NCBI RefSeq assembly: GCF_963667045.1
Contig: NZ_OY762934.1
Span: 5,177,084-5,241,083, forward strand
DNA length: 64,000 nucleotides
Direction of reading: 5' to 3'
From: an uncultured Cohaesibacter sp.
GTDB taxonomy: Bacteria; Pseudomonadota; Alphaproteobacteria; Rhizobiales; Cohaesibacteraceae
The notes under the pieces are model-generated. The model worked only from the letters and a program-made list of their open reading frames with translations, was not told the origin of the DNA and did not search any database. Below, piece after piece: positions 1-9,273 of the stretch (within the stretch, counting starts at the first letter, position 1; every line of letters starts with the position of its first letter). The translations under genes and the position numbers were made by a program.

Positions 1-445
1 CCCCACCGCGCTGGTGTCTGCCGGAGCGGTGATCATCGAGGATGCGGACTGTCCGGGCAGGGATGATACTGCGCTGTTCCATCTGCTCAATGCGGCAAGG
101 GAGGCACGGGCCTTTGTGCTGATCACGGCGAGAAACTGGCCCGAGAGCTGGGGCGTGACGCTGCCCGACCTGATGTCCCGTTTGCGCCTGACGACGCCGG
201 TCGAGATTTTCGAGCCGGACGACGAGCTGTTGCGCAGTGTCCTTGTCAAGCTGTTCGCCGACCGGCAGCTGATGCCGGACCCGAGCGTCATCGAATATAT
301 CCTCATGCGCATGGAGCGTTCCATCGGGGCGGCGCTGAAGATCGTCGAGGCTGTCGACCAACAGGCACTGGCTCAGCACAGGACCATCACCAGACCTTTT
401 GTCGCCATGATCATCAAGGCGTTGAGCGAGGAAGCCGAGGGATAG
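1..445 (+). CDS. hdaA: DnaA regulatory inactivator HdaA, C-terminal part
   Basis: This is the 3' part of a gene whose start lies left of the window; the frame is open from base 2. The visible 147 or so residues look like the C-terminal part of the AAA+ domain of Hda/DnaA-like proteins: a hydrophobic strand ending in Walker-B-like acidic residues (IIEDAD), then strand LITAR and an all-helical lid with a sensor-2-like region. Hda proteins promote hydrolysis of DnaA-ATP after replication starts. The call rests on this domain and on the gene order hdaA-ppk-ppx, which is common in alphaproteobacteria. The N-terminal clamp-binding motif cannot be checked. Confidence 0.75.
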   Translation, partial: PTALVSAGAVIIEDADCPGRDDTALFHLLNAAREARAFVLITARNWPESWGVTLPDLMSRLRLTTPVEIFEPDDELLRSVLVKLFADRQLMPDPSVIEYILMRMERSIGAALKIVEAVDQQALAQHRTITRPFVAMIIKALSEEAEG

Positions 446-876
446 TCTGACGATCTGTCGGCCTTATGGTGCGCTCATCCGCCAGCAGGTCAGGGGAGGC
501 GATTTCGGCTCTGGCCGTGTTGATATCTTCACGGCGGTGACATCGGCATTTTGAGGGCCGTCACATAACTGCTAAGGTGTTCCTATATTTGCTGATTTGA
601 TGTGCCCCGGGGTTCCTGTATTGTGCAGGTGCAACCGCATTGAGAACTGGAATGTGTGTGCTGCTTTTGGTAACACAGTCCTGCAGGTCAAATCCCGCTT
701 GCCACTCTTGTCTTCAACGACGAGTGGGCAGGGTGGCACGGCGTTTTCGTTCCCCTCGAGCTTTGGTGGCTGGGCTGGCCCTGCGCGAGCGGTGCGGTGG
801 TGACAAAACTGAAACGGCTCCGATCCATTTGGAAAAGAGCGCTGTTTCCTCATGCGAGAGCGACGGACGAACCTCT
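446..876. other. Intergenic region between hdaA and ppk
   Basis: About 430 bases without a convincing gene. The ppk frame stays open leftwards to base 640, but that extension reads as low-complexity cysteine- and arginine-rich sequence and was not included in ppk. I see no strong hairpin or repeat. The ppk promoter is presumably here, but I cannot assign its boxes with confidence. Confidence 0.5.
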
Positions 877-3135
877 ATGTCTGATATCAATGAAACTCAT
901 CCCTATTCTTCCTCCGAGATGATTGGTGCTTCCGAGGCTGGAGACCCTGTCAATGCTGATTTTCAGGTCGCCGACATGCTGCCTTCGACAGAAGAGATCG
1001 AGGCTCTGATGGCGAGCCCCGGACGTTTTGTCAACCGCGAGCTATCCTGGCTCGGGTTCAACAGCCGGGTGCTGGAAGAAACCGAGAACCCACACCATCC
1101 GTTGCTGGAGCGGTTGCGGTTCCTGTCCATTTCGGCCAGCAACCTGGATGAGTTCTTCATGGTGCGCGTGGCCGGTCTCAAGGGCCAGAAACGCGCCGGG
1201 GTGACCTCGATCAGCGCCGACGGACTGGACGCTGGCCAGCAACTGGTCAAGATCAATGCCGCCGTGCATGATCTGGTGGATCGGCAGCAGGCCAGCTTCC
1301 GCGATCTGCGGGTGCTTATGGAAGAGGAAATGATCTTTCTGATCGAGCCCGACCATCTGACCGAGCAGGACCTGCAGGTCCTGGAAAAGACTTTCCTGGA
1401 AGACATCTTTCCGGTGCTGACGCCGCTGGCGGTCGATCCGGCTCATCCGTTCCCCTTCATTCCGAATCTCGGCTTTTCTCTGGCTCTCAATCTGAAGGGC
1501 GAAAAGGGGCGGGGCGATCTTACGGCCATCGTGCGCATGCCCAACGCGCTTAAGCGGTTCATTCCCCTACCGGGCGTTCCTGAAGTCGAAAACAGCCATC
1601 GCTGCATTCTGCTCGAACAGGTGGTCTCCCTGTTCATCGATCGCATTTTTCCCGGCTATTCCGTTGTCAATATCGGTTCCTTCCGCGTTATCCGCGATTC
1701 CGATATCGAGATCGAGGAAGAGGCCGAGGATCTGGTGCGCCATTTCGAAAGCGCTCTCAAGCGCCGCCGCAGAGGGTCGATCATCCGACTGGAGTTCGAA
1801 AGCTCGACGGAAGAGGACCTGCGCAACTTTGTTGCCCATGCGGTGGATGTTGATGATGACGAAGTGGTTGATATCGACGGACCGCTCGGCCTCAGTGACA
1901 TGTCCGAGCTGGTCGGGCTGGATCGTCCGGAGCTGAAGTTCAAGAGTTACAATGCCCGTTTCCCGGAACGGATCCGCGAGCATAACGGCGATTGCTTTGC
2001 TGCCATCAAGGAAAAGGACATCGTTGTTCATCATCCCTATGAAAGCTTCGATGTGGTGGCGCAGTATCTGTTGCAGGCTGCTCTGGACCCGAACGTGGTC
2101 GCCATCAAGCAGACCCTCTATCGGACCTCTAAGAATTCGCCCATCATTCGGGCTCTGATCGAGGCTGCCGAAGCGGGCAAGTCGGTGACGGCGCTGGTGG
2201 AACTGAAGGCCCGCTTCGATGAAGAGGCCAACATCGGCTGGGCGCGCGATCTGGAACGCGCCGGGGTGCAGGTTGTCTTCGGCTTCATCGAGCTCAAGAC
2301 CCACGCCAAGCTGTCGATGGTGGTTCGCCGCGAGGAAGGCAAGCTGGTGACCTATTGCCACATCGGCACGGGCAACTATCATCCGATCACGGCCAAGATC
2401 TATACCGACCTCAGCTTCTTCACCGCTGACGAAGAGATCGCAATGGACGTGGCCCGGATCTTCAACTTTATCACAGGCTATGCCGAGCCGGATCATCTGA
2501 GAAAGCTGCTGGTTTCACCCTATACCATGCGCAAGACCCTGCTTGAATATATCGAGCGGGAAATCGATCATGCCCGCGCCGGGCGTCCGGGGCGGATCTG
2601 GGCCAAGGCCAACTCGCTGGTTGACCCGATGCTGATCGATGCCTTCTACCGCGCCAGTCAGGCCGGCGTGAAGATTGATCTGATCATCCGCGGCATCTGC
2701 TGCCTGAGGCCGCAATTCCCCGGCCTCTCCGACAATATCCGCGTGAAATCCATTGTTGGTCGCTTCCTTGAGCATTCGCGCATCATCTGTTTCGGCAATG
2801 GACAGGAATTACCAAATCCCGATGCTGTCATCTATTTCGGTTCTGCCGACCTGATGCCGCGCAATCTGGATCGGCGCTGCGAAATCTATGTGCCGGTCAG
2901 CAATCCGACCATCCATGCGCAGGTTCTTGACCAGATCATGGTTGCCAACATCATGGATAACCAGCAAAGTTGGGAGATTCTGCCGGATGGCTCTTCTCGT
3001 CGCATCACCGCTGCGGAAGGGGAAGATCCTTTCAATGCTCACAGCTTCTTCATGACCAACCCAAGTCTTTCAGGACGAGGTGACTCAATAGAAAATGACT
3101 CTCCAAAGGCATTCTCAGACCAATTCCAGCGATAA
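877..3135 (+). CDS. ppk1: Polyphosphate kinase 1
   Basis: Makes polyphosphate reversibly from ATP. The protein is 752 residues from the ATG at 877, slightly longer than E. coli Ppk because of an acidic N-terminal extension of about 45 residues before the family start ([13 protein letters not shown]). Both catalytic phospholipase-D-like histidines are present: His476 in THAKL and His633 in LEHSRI. They keep the spacing of E. coli His435 and His592 (each shifted by 41). The start at 877 (MSDINETH) was preferred over the upstream in-frame start at 640, which would add 79 unlikely residues. The stop overlaps the start of ppx by 41 bases, so the two are probably translated from one mRNA. Confidence 0.95.
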   Translation: MSDINETHPYSSSEMIGASEAGDPVNADFQVADMLPSTEEIEALMASPGRFVNRELSWLGFNSRVLEETENPHHPLLERLRFLSISASNLDEFFMVRVAGLKGQKRAGVTSISADGLDAGQQLVKINAAVHDLVDRQQASFRDLRVLMEEEMIFLIEPDHLTEQDLQVLEKTFLEDIFPVLTPLAVDPAHPFPFIPNLGFSLALNLKGEKGRGDLTAIVRMPNALKRFIPLPGVPEVENSHRCILLEQVVSLFIDRIFPGYSVVNIGSFRVIRDSDIEIEEEAEDLVRHFESALKRRRRGSIIRLEFESSTEEDLRNFVAHAVDVDDDEVVDIDGPLGLSDMSELVGLDRPELKFKSYNARFPERIREHNGDCFAAIKEKDIVVHHPYESFDVVAQYLLQAALDPNVVAIKQTLYRTSKNSPIIRALIEAAEAGKSVTALVELKARFDEEANIGWARDLERAGVQVVFGFIELKTHAKLSMVVRREEGKLVTYCHIGTGNYHPITAKIYTDLSFFTADEEIAMDVARIFNFITGYAEPDHLRKLLVSPYTMRKTLLEYIEREIDHARAGRPGRIWAKANSLVDPMLIDAFYRASQAGVKIDLIIRGICCLRPQFPGLSDNIRVKSIVGRFLEHSRIICFGNGQELPNPDAVIYFGSADLMPRNLDRRCEIYVPVSNPTIHAQVLDQIMVANIMDNQQSWEILPDGSSRRITAAEGEDPFNAHSFFMTNPSLSGRGDSIENDSPKAFSDQFQR

Positions 3136-4645
3136 CACTCTGGACAAGCTCAACATTCAGGGGCGGATCAATGGATCCGTTCCCGTTGCTGTTGTCGATA
3201 TCGGCTCGAACTCCGTTCGTCTCGTCATGTATGAGCGCGAAGCGCGGGCGCCTGTGCCGATGTATAACGAAAAGCACCTGTGCGGTCTGGGGCGTGGGGT
3301 TGGCATGACCGGCCAGCTTGAAACCGGGGCTGTGGACGCTGCGCTCGCTGCGCTGCGGCGCTTTCGTTTCCTCATGGACAATGCTGGTGTCGAGAAAAAA
3401 TATGTGCTGGCAACGGCTGCCGCTCGGGATGCCGAAAACGGGCCGGATTTTCTCAAGCAGGTGGAAGAGATCTGCGGGATTACGCCGCTGGTTCTGTCCG
3501 GTGAAGACGAGGCCCGCAAGTCCGCTCTGGGCGTCGTCTCCGCCATGCTGGATCCAGTCGGGGTTGTCGGCGATCTTGGTGGGGGGAGCCTTGAACTGAT
3601 TGCGGTTGACGGCAAGACCCTTGGCACAGGGGCGACCCATCCGCTTGGCGGCTTGCGGCTGCAGGACATGTCCGGCTCGTCGGTGCGGCAGGCGCTGAAG
3701 ATTGCCAAGTCCGAACTGGCAGCATCTGAGCAATTGCAGGGGCTTGAAGGCAAGACCTTCTATGCGGTCGGAGGCACCTGGCGTGCCTTTGGCAAGCTGC
3801 ACATGTCGTCGGTGGGTTATCCGCTCAATGTCATGCATCACTATGAGGTGGATGCCGAGGAAGCGTTCGAGTTCTGTCGCCAGTGCATGCGCGATGATAT
3901 CGAGGATTTCTCCGGCATCAGCGTGGTGTCCAAGTCCCGTCGGGCCCTGTTGCCCTATGGGGCGGCGGTGCTGTCCGAGGTGATCCGCAAAGGCAAGCCC
4001 AAGCGCGTTGTCTTTTCGTCGATCGGTGTGCGTGAGGGCCATCTTTACGAGTTGCTGCCCGAGGCGGTTCAGGAAGAGGACCCGCTGTTGTCCGCCTGCG
4101 AGGAACTGTGTGTTCTGCGGTCGCGGTCGCCTCAATATGCCCATGAGCTGGCCGATTGGCTGGACGGGGTCTATTCCGCGCTTGGTATCGTCGAGAATGC
4201 CTACGAGAAACGGCTGCGGCGGGCGGCCTGCCTGCTGGTCGACATGGGCTGGCGTGCCCATCCGGACTATCGTGGCACGCAGAGCCTCAACGTCATTGCC
4301 CACGGCACCTTCATCGGGATCGACCATCCTGGTCGCGCCTATCTGGCGATGTCGAACTATTTCCGGCACGAAGGCTTGTCGGGTTCAAAACTGTCGACCC
4401 GCATGCGCGACCTGAGCAACCTGCATCTGCGCAGCATGGCGCAGTTGACCGGGGCTGCCCAGCGCTTGGCCCATGCCGCCGTTGGTGACCTGCCGGGGGT
4501 TCTCAACCGGCTCGATATCCGTATGGCCGATGATACGGTCGTGTTGACCATTCCGGAAGATCTGAAGATCCTCATGCATGGCAAGCTGGAAAGGCGTTTT
4601 GTCAGTTTCGTCCGGTTGCTGGGCTATGACGCCCGAATCGCATGA
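3095..4645 (+). CDS. ppx: Exopolyphosphatase (Ppx/GppA family)
   Basis: A 516-residue member of the ASKHA-fold Ppx/GppA phosphatases, which release phosphate from polyphosphate ends or hydrolyse pppGpp. The N-terminus has the phosphate-1 motif DIGSNSVRL (about residues 29-37), followed by the second glycine-rich loop (GDLGGGSLE, about 153-161). The C-terminal half matches the extra helical domain of the long exopolyphosphatases. The ATG lies within the last codons of ppk, with a GAGGTG ribosome site about 12 bases upstream, so synthesis and breakdown of polyphosphate are translationally coupled here. Ppx versus GppA specificity cannot be decided from sequence alone; the ppk overlap favours Ppx. 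Confidence 0.9.
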   Translation: MTLQRHSQTNSSDNTLDKLNIQGRINGSVPVAVVDIGSNSVRLVMYEREARAPVPMYNEKHLCGLGRGVGMTGQLETGAVDAALAALRRFRFLMDNAGVEKKYVLATAAARDAENGPDFLKQVEEICGITPLVLSGEDEARKSALGVVSAMLDPVGVVGDLGGGSLELIAVDGKTLGTGATHPLGGLRLQDMSGSSVRQALKIAKSELAASEQLQGLEGKTFYAVGGTWRAFGKLHMSSVGYPLNVMHHYEVDAEEAFEFCRQCMRDDIEDFSGISVVSKSRRALLPYGAAVLSEVIRKGKPKRVVFSSIGVREGHLYELLPEAVQEEDPLLSACEELCVLRSRSPQYAHELADWLDGVYSALGIVENAYEKRLRRAACLLVDMGWRAHPDYRGTQSLNVIAHGTFIGIDHPGRAYLAMSNYFRHEGLSGSKLSTRMRDLSNLHLRSMAQLTGAAQRLAHAAVGDLPGVLNRLDIRMADDTVVLTIPEDLKILMHGKLERRFVSFVRLLGYDARIA

Positions 4646-4681
4646 TTTCCAAACCCTGCAAGCTATGGAGCCCGTTACGCA

Positions 4682-5377
4682 ATGACCAGTGAAAAGACCT
4701 CAGAAGGGCAGTGGGTTGTCGTTCATGGATCTCTGGACAAGGATGCCGGGGTCATGCCGGTATCCGTCGAGGTATGCTACCGTGACAGGGTACCCTATGG
4801 TGAGTATGTGCTGTTTGCCGCCAGCAACCCCGAGGCGATCGAGAATGGACTGATCTCCATCGTTGACTATGGCTATCTGGTGGAAGTGCGTGTCACCTTC
4901 GAGGAAGATCTTGTCGCGGAAGGGGCGGGCAACATCGGCTGGTGTCATGATGATTTCGACGATCAGGGCGACAGCTTTGCAAGTGAGGTCTGGCCCAGCT
5001 GGCGGGACGTCACCCTTGGGGACGTATCGCACAGCATCTTCCCGCCCGACGCGGATTTCGTCATGGCCAAGAGCGTGCTTTCCGTTGAGGAGGGATCGGC
5101 GACCTTTGTCGAGATCACGCGGATTGAGGCCGATCTGCCCGCCGAAATGGCGCTGACCTTCTCGAAGGTCGAGCAGGACCGGCTGTTGGAAGTCAAGGCC
5201 GTGCTGAAGGACGAGGCTGTGCCCATTGCGCTGCTGTCGGCCCTGTGGGAGCAAATGGTCGAGCAATTCCGCGATCTGCCTTACGAGAAGCTGGAAGGGG
5301 CAAAGCGGGTGGAGCCTGAAGACATCGAGGAAGATTTCGATCTGGATTCCATTGGCGAGGTGGCGGGCGAAGCCTGA
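4682..5377 (+). CDS. Conserved hypothetical protein downstream of ppx
   Basis: Encodes 231 residues with no domain that I recognise, no signal peptide and no membrane segment, so it is probably cytoplasmic. It is notably acidic, above all at the C-terminus (EPEDIEEDFDLDS). It sits 36 bases after ppx on the same strand and probably belongs to the ppk-ppx transcription unit. There is no visible terminator between them. A link to polyphosphate metabolism is only a guess from position. Confidence 0.7.
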   Translation: MTSEKTSEGQWVVVHGSLDKDAGVMPVSVEVCYRDRVPYGEYVLFAASNPEAIENGLISIVDYGYLVEVRVTFEEDLVAEGAGNIGWCHDDFDDQGDSFASEVWPSWRDVTLGDVSHSIFPPDADFVMAKSVLSVEEGSATFVEITRIEADLPAEMALTFSKVEQDRLLEVKAVLKDEAVPIALLSALWEQMVEQFRDLPYEKLEGAKRVEPEDIEEDFDLDSIGEVAGEA

Positions 5378-5415
5378 TTGATCATGCAGCCCGACGCCCT
5401 TCTGGAGCCGTTCGC

Positions 5416-6669
5416 TTAGGCTTGTTCATCGGGGGTGATCATCACCGGCTCGTTGAGGGCTCTGCTTTTGGTAAAGTGGTAGAGCGCGACCACTGCAGCC
5501 ATGAACCCGGCCAGAGCACCCACTCCCAACGCCCATCTCGGCCCGAGATTGTCTGCCACCCAGCCGACCATGGGGGCTCCAATCGGTGTGCCGCCCATGG
5601 TGATGGCGAACCGCAGCGCCATGACCCGTCCGCGCATTTCCGGGGTGGTGGACAGCAGCATCAGGGCGTTGGACGTGTTGAGGAAGGTCATCGCCGACAG
5701 CCCGACCAGAATCAGCGTAACCGCGAACCACCAGTAGCTTGGCGTGAGGGCTGCCAGCGTGCAGCCGACGCCGAATAGCGCGGTGCCGATGAACAGGGTT
5801 TCGAAGCGGGGCAGTTCACGGCCCGCTGCCATCAAGGCTCCGATCAGGGTGCCGATGGCCGAGAAGGTGGTTAGCAGCCCGTAGCCTTGCGCGTCGGCGT
5901 GGAACAGCTTGACGCCCATGGTGGAAATGTAGATCGGGAAATTCATGCCGAAGGTGCCTATGAGGAACAGCATGATCAGCATCACGCGCAGATCCTTGCG
6001 GCCGAAGGCATAGTGGAAGCCGTCCAGAATGCCCTTGGCAGACCGGCGGGCGTGAACACTGGGTTGCAATTCGGATTGCCGGATCATCAGCAGGGACAGC
6101 AACACCGCCCCAAAGGACAATCCATTGAGAATGAACGCCGGCCCGGTGTCAAAGGCGGCAATCAGGATGCCTGCGATTGCGGGGCCGATCATGCGGGCGC
6201 CGTTGAAGGAGGTCGAGTTGAGGGCGACCGCGTTCGAGATGTCCTTCTTGGCCACCAGCTCGCTCACAAAGGTCTGACGGGCTGGCGCGTCAAACGCTGC
6301 CGCGCATCCGAACAGGAAGGCCAGCAGATAGACATGCCAGAGTTCGACCAGATTGGTGACCACAAGGAACCCGAGCAGAAGGGAGATGATCCCCATCGCC
6401 ATTTGCGTGGCAATCATCAGCTTGCGCCGGTCGAACATGTCCGCGACCAGCCCGGTAACCGGGAACAGCAGCAACTGCGGGCCGAACTGAAAGGCCATGG
6501 TCATGCCGACAGCGGAGGCGCTGTGATCGGTTAGCTGGGTTAGTACCAGCCAGTCCTGCGCCGTGCGCTGCATCCATGTGCCGATGTTGGAAATCAGGGC
6601 GCCGAAAAACCAGAGACGGTAGTTAAAGGTGCTCAGGGAGCGAAAAACCGACGTCAGTCTGAAATTCAT
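5416..6669 (-). CDS. MFS transporter, DHA3/EntS-like exporter
   Basis: A 417-residue major facilitator with about 12 hydrophobic segments. The N-terminal pattern (NYRLWFFGALISNIGTWMQ) is characteristic of the MFS_3 group that includes EntS-type exporters of siderophores or drugs. The loop between helices 2 and 3 carries the MFS-A-like motif GLVADMFDRRKLM. The start at 6669 (MNFRL) was chosen because an AGGA ribosome site lies about 9 bases before it; the frame could open 13 codons earlier. The substrate is unknown. It converges on the hypothetical gene that ends at 5377. Confidence 0.85.
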   Translation of the reverse strand: MNFRLTSVFRSLSTFNYRLWFFGALISNIGTWMQRTAQDWLVLTQLTDHSASAVGMTMAFQFGPQLLLFPVTGLVADMFDRRKLMIATQMAMGIISLLLGFLVVTNLVELWHVYLLAFLFGCAAAFDAPARQTFVSELVAKKDISNAVALNSTSFNGARMIGPAIAGILIAAFDTGPAFILNGLSFGAVLLSLLMIRQSELQPSVHARRSAKGILDGFHYAFGRKDLRVMLIMLFLIGTFGMNFPIYISTMGVKLFHADAQGYGLLTTFSAIGTLIGALMAAGRELPRFETLFIGTALFGVGCTLAALTPSYWWFAVTLILVGLSAMTFLNTSNALMLLSTTPEMRGRVMALRFAITMGGTPIGAPMVGWVADNLGPRWALGVGALAGFMAAVVALYHFTKSRALNEPVMITPDEQA

Positions 6670-6986
6670 GAAGGGCATCCTGAAGTTTTCAGCGGACCTG
6701 TCAACCACATCCTTTGCGCATCACCTTGCGGTGTGCCATTTGTCGAGGCTTTGAACATGTGCCGGTCGGGGCTGCATGCGGAAGGAGGGCAGTTCAAGTC
6801 GTGAGGAATTGCGGGCGGGCAAACCGTCTTGCGGCCAGGGCCGGGATCATTTTGTCCGCCATGTCTGGACTTGTTCTATTAGGATGATCCTCATGCATTG
6901 TCCAGAGGATCATGGCCGGATCTGAAACACACCGGTGGGGAGCCCGGTTGTCAAGGCGCGCGCAAGGCGTGCCTTGGGGTTATTCC
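6670..6986. other. Intergenic region between rnd and the MFS gene
   Basis: About 317 bases with no gene. It contains a perfect 9-base inverted repeat (ATGATCCTC at 6884-6892, GAGGATCAT at 6905-6913), about 75 bases downstream of the rnd stop. There is no T-run on the rnd strand, so it is not a textbook terminator. It may be an mRNA 3'-end hairpin or a binding site for the MFS promoter. Confidence 0.5.
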
Positions 6987-8219
6987 TCAGGCAGAGGCTT
7001 CGGTCTGCTTTTCCTTGCGGCCCTTGCCAGACTTCTTGCCGTTACGGGATTGGGGCTGCAGAACCGGGGGCTCGCATTCGATCATCCCGACGCGCTTGCC
7101 TTCCAGACGCAGGGCGATTTCACCCTTCTTGATCTTGAGGGCATACTGACCGAACATCTCCCGGCGCCAGCCTTTCATTGCGGTCACTTCGGCATCATCG
7201 TCGCAGGCGATCTTTTCGAGATCGTCGACGGTGGCGATGATCTTGGCGGCAACACCGTTCTGTTCAGAGATCAGTTTGAGCAGGACCTTCATCAGATCGA
7301 CGGCAGCACCCGAGCCTTCCGGCTGGATCTTGCCCTTGGGAACGTCGGGTAGATCCGTTGTCGGAATGTCCGAGACCTCATGCATCAGTTGCAAAAGATC
7401 CTGTCCCGTTTTCGAGCGCTCGTACCCCTTGGAAATGGACCGCAAGGCGGTGAGGGCTTCCGGGGTTTGCGGTTGATGCACGGCCAGTTCGAAAATGGCT
7501 TCGTCCTTGAGGATGCGGTTGCGCGGGACATCGCGGTTCTGCGCTTCTGACTCCCGCCATGCGGCCAGCATCTTCAGCGCGGCAAATTCGCGAGGCTTGC
7601 GAATGCGCAGCTTCATGCGCTTCCATGCATCGACCGGGGCAGTGTAATAGGTTTCCGGAGAGGTCAGGATTTCCATTTCTTCCTGTACCCATTCACAACG
7701 GTTCTGCTCTTCCAGATTGTCGCTGAGCGCATGATAGACATCGCGCAGATGGGTGACATCCGCAAGCGCATAGGTCAGCTGCTTTTCGGTCAGAGGGCGG
7801 CGCGACCAGTCGGTATAGCGATGGGATTTGTCGATGCGGTTGCCCGTAAGACGCTGGACGAGCTGGTCGTATGAAATTGAATCACCAAAACCGCACACCA
7901 TGGCTGCCACTTGCGTGTCAAACATCGGAGAGGGGATCAACTTACCCAGATGGTGGATGATTTCGATATCCTGACGACCTGCATGAAAAACCTTGATCAC
8001 GCTCTCGTCGGCCATCAACGCGAAGAAGGGCGCAAGGTCCAAGCCCTCCGCCAACGGGTCAACGAGAAAGGCGTCATCCGGCACAGCCATCTGGATGAGG
8101 CAAAGTTTGGGCCAATAGGTCGTTTCACGCAGAAACTCGGTGTCAACCGTGACGTAGGGGTGTTTGGCGCATTTTGTGCAAGCGTCTGCCAAATCGGCAG
8201 TAGTTGTTATCGTCTTCAT
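6987..8219 (-). CDS. rnd: Ribonuclease D
   Basis: A 410-residue 3'-5' exoribonuclease of the DEDDy class that trims tRNA precursors. Exo I is seen as VDTEF near residue 25, Exo II around FHAGRQD, and Exo III as the Y..ADV segment (LTYALADVTHLRDVY). After the nuclease domain come helical HRDC-type regions, and the tail is lysine-rich (KKSGKGRKEKQ). The length fits the family. It lies close to aspS, as often seen in this bacterial class, but is transcribed in the opposite direction. Confidence 0.93.
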   Translation of the reverse strand: MKTITTTADLADACTKCAKHPYVTVDTEFLRETTYWPKLCLIQMAVPDDAFLVDPLAEGLDLAPFFALMADESVIKVFHAGRQDIEIIHHLGKLIPSPMFDTQVAAMVCGFGDSISYDQLVQRLTGNRIDKSHRYTDWSRRPLTEKQLTYALADVTHLRDVYHALSDNLEEQNRCEWVQEEMEILTSPETYYTAPVDAWKRMKLRIRKPREFAALKMLAAWRESEAQNRDVPRNRILKDEAIFELAVHQPQTPEALTALRSISKGYERSKTGQDLLQLMHEVSDIPTTDLPDVPKGKIQPEGSGAAVDLMKVLLKLISEQNGVAAKIIATVDDLEKIACDDDAEVTAMKGWRREMFGQYALKIKKGEIALRLEGKRVGMIECEPPVLQPQSRNGKKSGKGRKEKQTEASA

Positions 8220-8487
8220 CGGGTCCGCTTATATCGAACATTTCTTGTTTTGTCGCCGACTCTTTGTTTCATCAGGGCCAACTGTGGGGATTATTGCAAT
8301 GTGTTGAGAGAAAATGAAACCTCAATTGTATGATTTTACAAAATTCTTCAAATTTGCCTGTGTCGTCAATCTTTTGTTGCATAGCTTTTCGGAGAGCTTT
8401 TGTTTATCGGGCTTGCGTGATTTACTTTTTTTGATGGCTCTGGCCATCGCTCCCTGCACGTTGCTGTTGTTTACCTCGGATTGCTCC

Positions 8488-8988
8488 ATGGAAATCAGAA
8501 AAGAGACGGCCGCCGATTTCGAGGCGATCATGAATGTGACCTTGGCTGCCGCCAAATTGCATCAGGTTGGCAAGCTTGGCGGGTATCATACGCTCAATGA
8601 AATGCGGAAGTCGGGCATGCTGGCCCTGTCGCTGGTTGCCGAGATCGATGGCACCGTCGTCGGGCATGCTGCGTTCTTCCCGCTGCATGTTGCTGCGGGA
8701 GACAAGGGGTGGTATGCGCTCGGTCCCATTTCGGTGCTGCCTGAATGCCAGAGCCAGGGGATTCGCAAGGCCCTGATCGCTGAGGGGCTCGAAATCCTGC
8801 GGGCGATGCATGGTCGGGGCGTGGCGATTGTCGGGGATCCGGACTATTTCAAGCCGCTTGGCTTCCTCAATGCGCCGCAACTGGCCGCCAGACAGGCCGA
8901 TGCGGACGGGATCATGGTGATGCCGTTTGACAACAGGATGCCTCATGGGCGGTTTGAATTTCCGGACGTCTTCATGAGCGTCCAGTAG
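8488..8988 (+). CDS. GNAT family N-acetyltransferase
   Basis: A 166-residue acyl-CoA-dependent acetyltransferase of the GCN5 superfamily. It starts with the typical IRKETAADFEAI strand-helix, and its acetyl-CoA-binding loop is seen in LPECQSQGIRKALI, which corresponds to the Q/RxxGxG/A motif. The pattern GDPDYFKPLGF near the C-terminus matches the YhbS-like subfamily. The frame remains open for 58 codons upstream, but those give a hydrophobic leader unlike the family, so ATG 8488 was chosen. The substrate is unknown. Confidence 0.85.
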   Translation: MEIRKETAADFEAIMNVTLAAAKLHQVGKLGGYHTLNEMRKSGMLALSLVAEIDGTVVGHAAFFPLHVAAGDKGWYALGPISVLPECQSQGIRKALIAEGLEILRAMHGRGVAIVGDPDYFKPLGFLNAPQLAARQADADGIMVMPFDNRMPHGRFEFPDVFMSVQ

Positions 8989-9120
8989 GGATTGATCCTG
9001 ACCGCGAATATGCGGCATTTCCTTCGAAAATCCAGTTTCTTTCGGAAAAGCCGGACTTTTTGGCGGTTTGGCTTGACACCCTGCCCAAGCCGTTGCAGGG
9101 TCCGGGCAGTTTTTTGAATA

Positions 9121-9145
9121 GGGCGTAGGTTCTGCGCCCTTTTTG
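9121..9145 (+). terminator. Rho-independent terminator upstream of aspS
   Basis: A hairpin with an 8-base stem (GGGCGTAG and CTGCGCCC, one G-T pair), a GTT loop and a following T-run. A second, weaker hairpin (CTGCCC at 9081, GGGCAG about 9104-9109, then six T) lies just before it. Together they probably end the acetyltransferase transcript. Confidence 0.7.
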
Positions 9146-9273
9146 CGTTGAAACCGATGGAATTGCGCTCTATTAAAGGCGGGTCGATTTATCGGTTGAA
9201 GTTCAATTCGAGATGTGGGCGTTCCCGTTTGATGCAAATGGCAAGCCGGCATCTCAAGCATCAGGGTTTATTC

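Noticed and set aside
572..853. Leftward ORF of 93 codons in the hdaA-ppk gap, and the N-terminal extension of the ppk frame from 640
   Set aside because: Both are low-complexity, rich in Arg, Cys or Pro, without family resemblance; ATG 877 gives a normal Ppk.
8314..8487. 58-codon N-terminal extension of the GNAT protein
   Set aside because: The family begins at MEIRKETAADF; the extension is hydrophobic and unrelated.
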